Below, one piece after another: positions 1 through 3,377 of a stretch of 5,432 bases of DNA. The DNA is from Acidobacteriota bacterium (GTDB lineage Bacteria > Acidobacteriota > Terriglobia > Terriglobales > Acidobacteriaceae): assembly GCA_021781255.1 (NCBI GenBank), contig JAJXXG010000021.1:1-5432 (forward strand), read 5' to 3'. Position 1 is the first letter of the stretch; the number at the start of each line of letters is the position of its first letter. A model generated the notes under the pieces. It saw only the letters and a list, made by a program, of their open reading frames with translations. It had not been told where the DNA came from and ran no database searches. Made by a program: the position numbers and the translations under genes.

Positions 1-49
1 TCCTCGATCACCGCGGCCCCGGCGCCTGCGGCTTCCTTCTCACCCGCAA

Positions 50-114
50 ATCGAAAACGCCTCGGATCAACTCCGAGGTGCCAGCATAGCTACATCACCC
101 GAGGCGTTTCCGAT
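50..114 (-). terminator. Candidate intrinsic terminator with nested inverted repeats
   Basis: Two overlapping perfect or near-perfect stems are visible. The short one pairs CCTCGGA (60-66) with TCCGAGG (72-78) around a 5-nt loop. Read on the minus strand it is followed by GCGTTTTCGATTT, a moderately T-rich tail, as expected of an intrinsic terminator. The long one pairs 50-65 with 99-114 (15 of 16 positions, including AAACGCCTCGG with CCGAGGCGTTT). It uses the same left arm, so the two stems exclude each other. The element lies 52 bases past the stop codon of the minus-strand small membrane protein gene, which it would terminate. The long form has A-rich and T-rich flanks on both strands, so bidirectional action is possible. 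The terminator role is inferred. Confidence 0.5.
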
Positions 115-165
115 CTTGCCTAGCGGTAATGGGGAAAGGGCTGGTTTTCGTCAGTTCGTGTGACA

Positions 166-474
166 TTAGTGTCGGGAATTCTTCGTAGATTCAGGCTCGT
201 CCAGAACCCAGTGAACCCAGCTTTTCGGAAGGATGCCGAGCTGGCCAAACCACTTGCCACCGTTCTTGCAGTAGAGCCAAAGTATCCAAACTGAACCACC
301 GAGCAGGAAAAGTAGACTCAAAGCCCAGCCGAGATCCTGAAGCCATTCTGGAAGACCACGTGAGAGACCGAGGGCCTCAACAGAAGCACAGAGAGCGAGA
401 ATGGCAAAGCCGACAAACCATTTTCTCAAGGGGCGCAAGGTCGGACCGGAAAACTCATTATGACGTGCGCACAT
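166..474 (-). CDS. Small two-helix membrane protein, function unknown
   Basis: I do not recognise this 102-residue protein. Two hydrophobic segments are clear: residues about 19-36 (WFVGFAILALC...) and about 48-69 (LGWALSLLFLLGG...WLYC). They are joined by a short polar loop, with a basic N-terminus (RPLRKW) and a Trp-rich, charged C-terminal tail ending in DEPESTKNSRH. This fits a small inner-membrane protein. The ATG at 474 is preceded by GGGAG (483-487) with an 8-nt spacer, a good ribosome binding site. A TACAAT hexamer lies at 499-504. The gene stands alone on the minus strand, with a candidate terminator downstream. Third-position GC is visibly lower than in the IHF/HU and glycosyltransferase genes, with a mix of GGT, CTT, TTT and AAT codons. 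That suggests weak expression or a different history. Existence is supported by the binding site and the membrane pattern; the function is unknown. Confidence 0.65.
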   Translation of the reverse strand: MCARHNEFSGPTLRPLRKWFVGFAILALCASVEALGLSRGLPEWLQDLGWALSLLFLLGGSVWILWLYCKNGGKWFGQLGILPKSWVHWVLDEPESTKNSRH

Positions 475-779
475 GGGCGACGCTCCCGTACAGATTTGAT
501 TGTACGTCAGAACTGTCCATCACCTTTTGCAATGTTCATGTTCACAAGGCCGTCGCAATCGAGAAACGGCCCGAGATTCGCGCTCCAAGTGAATTGTCGG
601 CTACTCTTCCGTTAACCATCCGTTCTGGCACTAAGATCGAGAAAAGCGATGGGAGCGACTGGCGCTCCTCCCCAGCAACGCCAGAGCGCTACGAGCGTCT
701 CCGGAAACTGGCGAAAAACCCGGGCGTGCCCATCTCTGGCGCATTGGGCTCCGGGCCATCTGCGCTGATAATGGTAAGA
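475..779. other. Intergenic gap between divergent genes
   Basis: These 305 bases separate the minus-strand small membrane protein gene from the plus-strand DUF4184 gene. The left end holds the ribosome binding site and promoter-like repeat of the former. A 6-bp hairpin, GGAGCG (652-657) with CGCTCC (663-668) around a 5-nt loop, lies mid-gap. The plus frame of the DUF4184 gene is open right through the gap. Its translation there is polar, shows no recognisable domain and runs antisense over the start of the small membrane protein gene, so I do not treat it as coding. I saw no clear promoter for the DUF4184 gene, no tRNA and no repeat array. Confidence 0.5.
487..506 (-). promoter_or_regulatory. 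Candidate -10 box inside a 6-bp inverted repeat
   Basis: On the minus strand TACAAT (499-504) matches five of six positions of the TATAAT consensus. A start of transcription about 7 bases on would leave a leader of roughly 18 bases that still contains the GGGAG binding site. No convincing -35 box sits 16-18 bp upstream. The hexamer is overlapped by an inverted repeat, CGTACA (487-492) and TGTACG (501-506), separated by 8 bases, which could be a small operator. All of this is inferred from sequence alone. Confidence 0.3.
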
Positions 780-1568
780 ATGCCGTTTACCCTGTCGCAC
801 CCGGCTGCCGCGATCCCTTTTCTGCGTACGCGCCTCGTTCCCTCCGCACTGGTGATTGGCTGCATGGTGCCTGATTTTGAGTACTTCCTCCGCATCTCAC
901 CCAAGGGAGGATTCGGCCACACCTTGCCCGGCGTTTTTCTCTTTGATCTGCCCGTCGGGTTCATGGCGCTGTGGCTGTTTCACGTTTATGTAAAGGAGTC
1001 GATCCACACATGGCTCCCGGAGAGCGTGCAACGGAGGATTCAGCTTGGTTCGCCCGCCCTGCCGGCCAGGAATATTGCGCAGCTTGGGCTGGTGCTGCTG
1101 TCCATCCTCGTCGGAGTTGCGACCCATATCCTGTGGGATTCGCTCACGCATCGAGGGTTCTGGCTCTATAAACACTGGCAGTTCCTGCACCGAACGATTC
1201 AGTTGCCGGATGATTTTCAGCTAGAGTATCTGCGGGTGCTCCAACACACCAGTACGGTTGTTGGTGCCGTCGTACTCCTCCTCTGGTTCCGAGGTTGGTT
1301 CCGCAGGGCGGCCCCGGTTCAATCGGTCGCGGCACCCTACGCGCAAAAGAATCCTCGCAGGGCGCTCTATGTGATCTGCATTGTGGCTCTCATCGCAGCG
1401 GTTCTTCGTGCACTCGTGGTCTCCGGATTCAGTGCTCCGGATAGCATCTCGGGAGATAAATATGTCTTTGAACGCGCTGTGATCACAGCGATTACCACCT
1501 TCTGGGCGGGGGTTGTCGTGTATGGCGTTTTGAGGGCCAGAGCGCGAAACGCAATGCAGGATGCATAG
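780..1568 (+). CDS. DUF4184 family multi-pass membrane protein
   Basis: The 262-residue protein opens with MPFTLSHPAAAIPFL, the signature N-terminus of DUF4184 membrane proteins. This fixes the start at 780, although the in-frame ATG at 771 is possible and neither has a strong ribosome binding site. About five or six hydrophobic segments are seen, near residues 14-30, 49-71, 98-117, 156-172, 195-214 and 231-252. Conserved-looking polar residues sit close to or within the membrane: H7, D32 and E34 (VPDFEYF), H47 (GHTLPG), D56, and the H115/D120/H124 cluster (THILWDSLTH). The His/Asp pattern recalls YdjM/DUF457-type membrane proteins, proposed to be metal-dependent hydrolases. No activity is established for DUF4184, so enzymatic function is inference. 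Residues 173-193 form a basic, Pro/Ala-rich cytoplasm-like loop. The gene converges on the IHF/HU gene, 232 bases away. Family assignment is strong; substrate is unknown. Confidence 0.88.
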   Translation: MPFTLSHPAAAIPFLRTRLVPSALVIGCMVPDFEYFLRISPKGGFGHTLPGVFLFDLPVGFMALWLFHVYVKESIHTWLPESVQRRIQLGSPALPARNIAQLGLVLLSILVGVATHILWDSLTHRGFWLYKHWQFLHRTIQLPDDFQLEYLRVLQHTSTVVGAVVLLLWFRGWFRRAAPVQSVAAPYAQKNPRRALYVICIVALIAAVLRALVVSGFSAPDSISGDKYVFERAVITAITTFWAGVVVYGVLRARARNAMQDA

Positions 1569-1744
1569 CCGCTGAGCGTTCCTGGGAAGATGCCGCGTGT
1601 GCTTTCGTGAATTATCGGGGAATAAATCTGCGACGCAGGCGGCCGGATTGGGAGCGCAGACGGACGGCGCGAGCCAGGGTCGCATTCAAGCGGAGGGCGC
1701 AAGCACCGGGGCCATTGCCGTATCGGAGGCGGACTTGCCCGTTT

Positions 1745-1777
1745 GGTCCGGATGCGGCGGGGCTAGGCATCCGGGCC
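1745..1777. terminator. GC-rich hairpin between convergent genes
   Basis: CCGGATGC (1748-1755) pairs perfectly with GCATCCGG (1767-1774) around an 11-nt loop. The stem extends outward to 11 bp (1745-1755 with 1767-1777) through one G-T wobble and two G-C pairs. It lies 23 bases past the stop of the minus-strand IHF/HU gene and 176 bases past the DUF4184 stop. No T-run follows on either strand, so it is not a textbook intrinsic terminator. It may still stop transcription weakly or protect the 3' end of the IHF/HU message. The remainder of 1569-1800 shows no gene with credible composition. Confidence 0.4.
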
Positions 1778-1800
1778 GGTTGGAGCGAAGCACGATGCAA

Positions 1801-2118
1801 TCAGGAGGCGCTTGGGGTCTCGGTGGAGGCCTTGGCCGTCTCGCCGGGGTTGACCAGGTCGCGTAGTTCCTTGGACGGTTTGAAGTAGGGCACGCGCTTG
1901 GCGGGAACCTCGACGCGCTCGCCGGTCTTGGGATTGCGCCCGATGCGCGGGTTGCGCTGGCGAATGCGGAACGAACCGAATCCGCGGATCTCAATCTTGT
2001 CGCCGCTTTGCAGGGCAGAGATGACGGAGTCGAAGACGGTCTCGACGATCACTTCGCCATCGCGGCGGGTCAGGTCGCCCAGGCGGGTCACTTTCTCAAC
2101 CAGGTCTGCTTTTGTCAT
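1801..2118 (-). CDS. IHF/HU family nucleoid DNA-binding protein
   Basis: This 105-residue protein is a member of the HU/IHF family, small dimeric proteins that bend DNA in the nucleoid. Residues 1-47 form the helical dimerisation part (MTKADLVEKV...). They are followed by the family hallmark IEIRGFGSF (42-50) and the DNA-gripping beta arm RNPRIGRNPKTGE (55-67), including the intercalating proline P63. The block ends with VPYFKPSKELRDLVN (76-90). The MTKADL start and the FKPSKELRD ending resemble IHF-beta more than classical HU, but many single-copy HU-like proteins look this way, so no symbol is given. Residues 91-105 are an added Ser/Thr/Ala tail beyond the usual 90-94-residue length. The start at 2118 fits the family N-terminus and has GGAGG (2129-2133) 10 nt upstream. 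A longer in-frame start at 2172 adds 18 unconserved residues and is rejected. The gene is divergent from the glycosyltransferase. Confidence 0.96.
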   Translation of the reverse strand: MTKADLVEKVTRLGDLTRRDGEVIVETVFDSVISALQSGDKIEIRGFGSFRIRQRNPRIGRNPKTGERVEVPAKRVPYFKPSKELRDLVNPGETAKASTETPSAS

Positions 2119-2150
2119 ATCGTTCGGGCCTCCGTTCCCAGCATATATGG

Positions 2151-2179
2151 ATTGTTGCCAGTCAAGCGCCAAAAATCAA
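2151..2179 (-). promoter_or_regulatory. Candidate promoter for the IHF/HU gene
   Basis: On the minus strand TTGATT (2174-2179) and AACAAT (2151-2156) are separated by 17 bases, each matching four of six consensus positions. A second -35-like hexamer, TTGACT (2160-2165), overlaps the spacer, but its best -10 partner (TATGCT, 2140-2145) is only 14 bases away. Either would give a leader of about 25-30 bases with the GGAGG site inside. The location is plausible; the exact boxes are uncertain. Confidence 0.35.
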
Positions 2180-2201
2180 GGGTCCCTGTTGAGATTTGCT
2201 C

Positions 2202-2229
2202 CTTTTACATCAAAGGGTTGGCGTAAAAG
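2202..2229. repeat. 7-bp inverted repeat in the divergent intergenic region
   Basis: CTTTTAC (2202-2208) and GTAAAAG (2223-2229) form a perfect inverted repeat with a 14-base spacer, about 21 bases centre to centre. It lies between the divergent IHF/HU and glycosyltransferase genes, upstream of the candidate promoters of both. A two-turn spacing on one DNA face fits a dimeric regulator site. No regulator is known, and the repeat is short enough to be chance. Confidence 0.3.
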
Positions 2230-2277
2230 TTGTACCGGGCCGGGCCCTCGACGTGATTCAACGGCTCCAATGAGCGG

Positions 2278-2283
2278 TATGAT
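2278..2283 (+). promoter_or_regulatory. Weak candidate -10 box for the glycosyltransferase gene
   Basis: TATGAT (2278-2283) matches five of six positions of the -10 consensus. No good -35 hexamer lies 16-18 bases upstream; GATTCA (2255-2260) is a poor match. Transcription from here would give a leader of roughly 55-60 bases containing the 8-bp hairpin just before the GTG start. Low confidence. Confidence 0.22.
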
Positions 2284-2297
2284 GACCTAAGCCACTC

Positions 2298-2346
2298 CTG
2301 CGCCGGAAACATGATTCAAAGCCGCGGCGCAGCATGAAAGCGCTTT
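2298..2346 (+). promoter_or_regulatory. Structured leader of the glycosyltransferase gene
   Basis: CTGCGCCG (2298-2305) pairs perfectly with CGGCGCAG (2325-2332) around a 19-nt loop, ending 15 bases before the GTG start. Between the hairpin and the start is the perfect 10-bp palindrome AAAGCGCTTT (2337-2346). The only purine run that could act as a ribosome binding site, GAAAG (2336-2340), overlaps this palindrome. Translation may therefore depend on leader folding. This is a reading of the sequence, with no family precedent that I recognise. Confidence 0.35.
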
Positions 2347-2347
2347 T

Positions 2348-3118
2348 GTGAACAAAAGTCCAAAATACAGCATTGTCATCCCCGCATTTAATGAAAGCGG
2401 CCGCATTCCGGCAACGCTGGATTCCATACTGGCGTGCATCCGCAGCCGCGGCTGGCAGGCTGAGGTCATCGTGGTCAACGATGGCTCCACGGACTCGACG
2501 GCACAGGTGGTGCGGGAAGTTGCGCGCCGGGCCCCCGAAGTGCGGCTGGTTGAGAACCCCGGCAACCATGGCAAAGGCTACAGCGTACGCAACGGAATGA
2601 TGCAGGCCCAGGGCGAGGTGGTGATGTTTACCGACTCCGACCTCTCAGCGCCGATCGAAGAGGCGGAACTCCTTTTTGACGCGATCCGGAAGGGTGCGGA
2701 CATAGCGATCGGATCGCGATGGCTGGAACGCGGACGCCAGACCCACCGCCAGCCGCTCTATCGGCAGATCTTTGGCCGCTGCTTTAATGGTGTCACGCGC
2801 ATGGTGATGCGCTTGCCGTTTGCCGATACGCAATGCGGATTCAAGGCCTTTACGCGCTCCGCGGCACAGACCGTATTCCAGTTGCAGACCATCGAGCGAT
2901 GGGGTTTCGATCCTGAGATTCTGTTTATCGCCCTCAAGCGCGGCTTTCACGTCGTGGAGGTGCCGGTGAGTTGGGCGCACGACGAACGCACACGGATGAG
3001 CTATCTCAAAGACGGCATGAAGATGCTGGAAGAGCTGCTGATCATCCGCTGGAATGCGCTGCTGGGCCGCTATAACCGGAAAGTTGAAACGCGGATGCAG
3101 GCAGGGGAGAGTCGGTAA
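2348..3118 (+). CDS. Family 2 glycosyltransferase, dolichyl-phosphate beta-glucosyltransferase-like
   Basis: The 256-residue protein is a GT-A fold glycosyltransferase of family 2, close in layout to ALG5-type dolichyl-phosphate glucose synthases. These transfer a sugar from a nucleotide donor to a polyprenyl phosphate at the cytoplasmic membrane face. Visible motifs in order are YSIVIPAFNES (7-17), VNDGSTDST (43-51) for nucleotide binding, NHGKGYSVRNGM (73-84), and TDSDLSAP (95-102) with the metal-binding D96-x-D98. Further on are IGSRW (121-125), DTQCGFKAF (160-168), WGFDPEILFIA (185-195) and VPVSWAHDERT (205-215). No membrane segment is present, unlike eukaryotic ALG5 with its N-terminal anchor, so membrane contact would be peripheral. 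The start is GTG at 2348; no in-frame ATG precedes the IVIPAFNE motif, and the ribosome binding site is poor. In bacteria the lipid would be undecaprenyl phosphate; the exact sugar and acceptor are inferred. The neighbours are not glycan genes. Confidence 0.92.
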   Translation: MNKSPKYSIVIPAFNESGRIPATLDSILACIRSRGWQAEVIVVNDGSTDSTAQVVREVARRAPEVRLVENPGNHGKGYSVRNGMMQAQGEVVMFTDSDLSAPIEEAELLFDAIRKGADIAIGSRWLERGRQTHRQPLYRQIFGRCFNGVTRMVMRLPFADTQCGFKAFTRSAAQTVFQLQTIERWGFDPEILFIALKRGFHVVEVPVSWAHDERTRMSYLKDGMKMLEELLIIRWNALLGRYNRKVETRMQAGESR

Positions 3119-3167
3119 ATCGAGTTAGCCCGTCCAGCGGTCCCGGCAGACGGCGATCAAAATTGTG

Positions 3168-3283
3168 ACAGCCGATCATCGCATTGGAGACCAATCAGCT
3201 CGCGCGGCCTGGTATCTCCATAGCCCCGGCGTGAGCCACGGAAATATTCCAGTGTTTCCGGGAGTCAAGCCTTGATCGGCTGT
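3168..3283 (+). ncRNA. Possible three-way-junction structured leader upstream of the S53 peptidase
   Basis: A perfect 11-bp outer stem joins ACAGCCGATCA (3168-3178) and TGATCGGCTGT (3273-3283). Inside it are two further helices. One pairs 3185-3193 with 3210-3220: nine base pairs with a 2-nt bulge (3213-3214) and a 16-nt loop. The other pairs CCCGG (3225-3229) with CCGGG (3258-3262) and encloses a small hairpin of GGAA with TTCC plus CAC with GTG (3237-3243 with 3247-3254, one bulged base). Junction strands are 6, 4 and 10 nt. It lies 95-210 bases upstream of the peptidase start and matches no riboswitch family I recognise. The same 11-bp arms could instead be paired protein-binding sites. 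Strand is assumed from the downstream gene. Confidence 0.3.
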
Positions 3284-3289
3284 GATAAT
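3281..3289 (+). promoter_or_regulatory. Candidate extended -10 box for the S53 peptidase gene
   Basis: TGTGATAAT (3281-3289) reads as an extended -10 element: TG, one base, then GATAAT with five of six matches to consensus. No recognisable -35 box is at the usual distance, which extended -10 promoters tolerate. Its first three bases coincide with the end of the right arm of the 11-bp inverted repeat. A protein bound there would block it. Transcription would begin near 3296, leaving a leader of about 80 bases. If this is the only promoter, the upstream fold is not transcribed with the gene. Confidence 0.35.
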
Positions 3290-3377
3290 CTCCCTGCAAG
3301 TTTCAGGAAAACCTTCCTTTCCGCGTACATCACTGGATGGAGCAGGACGCCGAAAGGCCATGCAGGGGATGGCCCGA

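Noticed and set aside
1..123. Possible 3' end of a plus-strand gene entering from the left edge
   Set aside because: Frame 1 is open to a stop at 121-123 and frame 3 to a stop at 87-89, the latter with high third-position GC. Neither 28-40-residue tail is recognisable, and both overlap the hairpin, so neither can be called.
360..779. In-frame upstream extension of the DUF4184 gene (140 extra residues)
   Set aside because: The extension is polar with no domain and no good start signal, and overlaps the minus-strand small membrane protein gene. The family N-terminus MPFTLSHPAAA begins exactly at 780.
1221..1702. Two minus-strand open frames over the end of the DUF4184 gene
   Set aside because: They are antisense to a well-supported family member and show no domain or ribosome binding site.
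1597..1888. Plus-strand frames between the DUF4184 and IHF/HU genes
   Set aside because: They are Arg/Gly/Ala-rich translations that run into the antisense of the IHF/HU gene. No convincing start or family is seen.
2119..2172. 18-residue upstream extension of the IHF/HU protein
   Set aside because: It is not part of the family. The conserved start MTKADL lies at 2118 with GGAGG at a workable distance.
3130..3153. CCGTC/GACGG stem after the glycosyltransferase stop as a terminator
   Set aside because: Only 5 bp with a 14-base loop and no T-run; too weak to call.
3305..3318. AGGAA-AACC-TTCCT hairpin before the peptidase gene
   Set aside because: A 5-bp stem without a T-run or other context is too common to mean anything.
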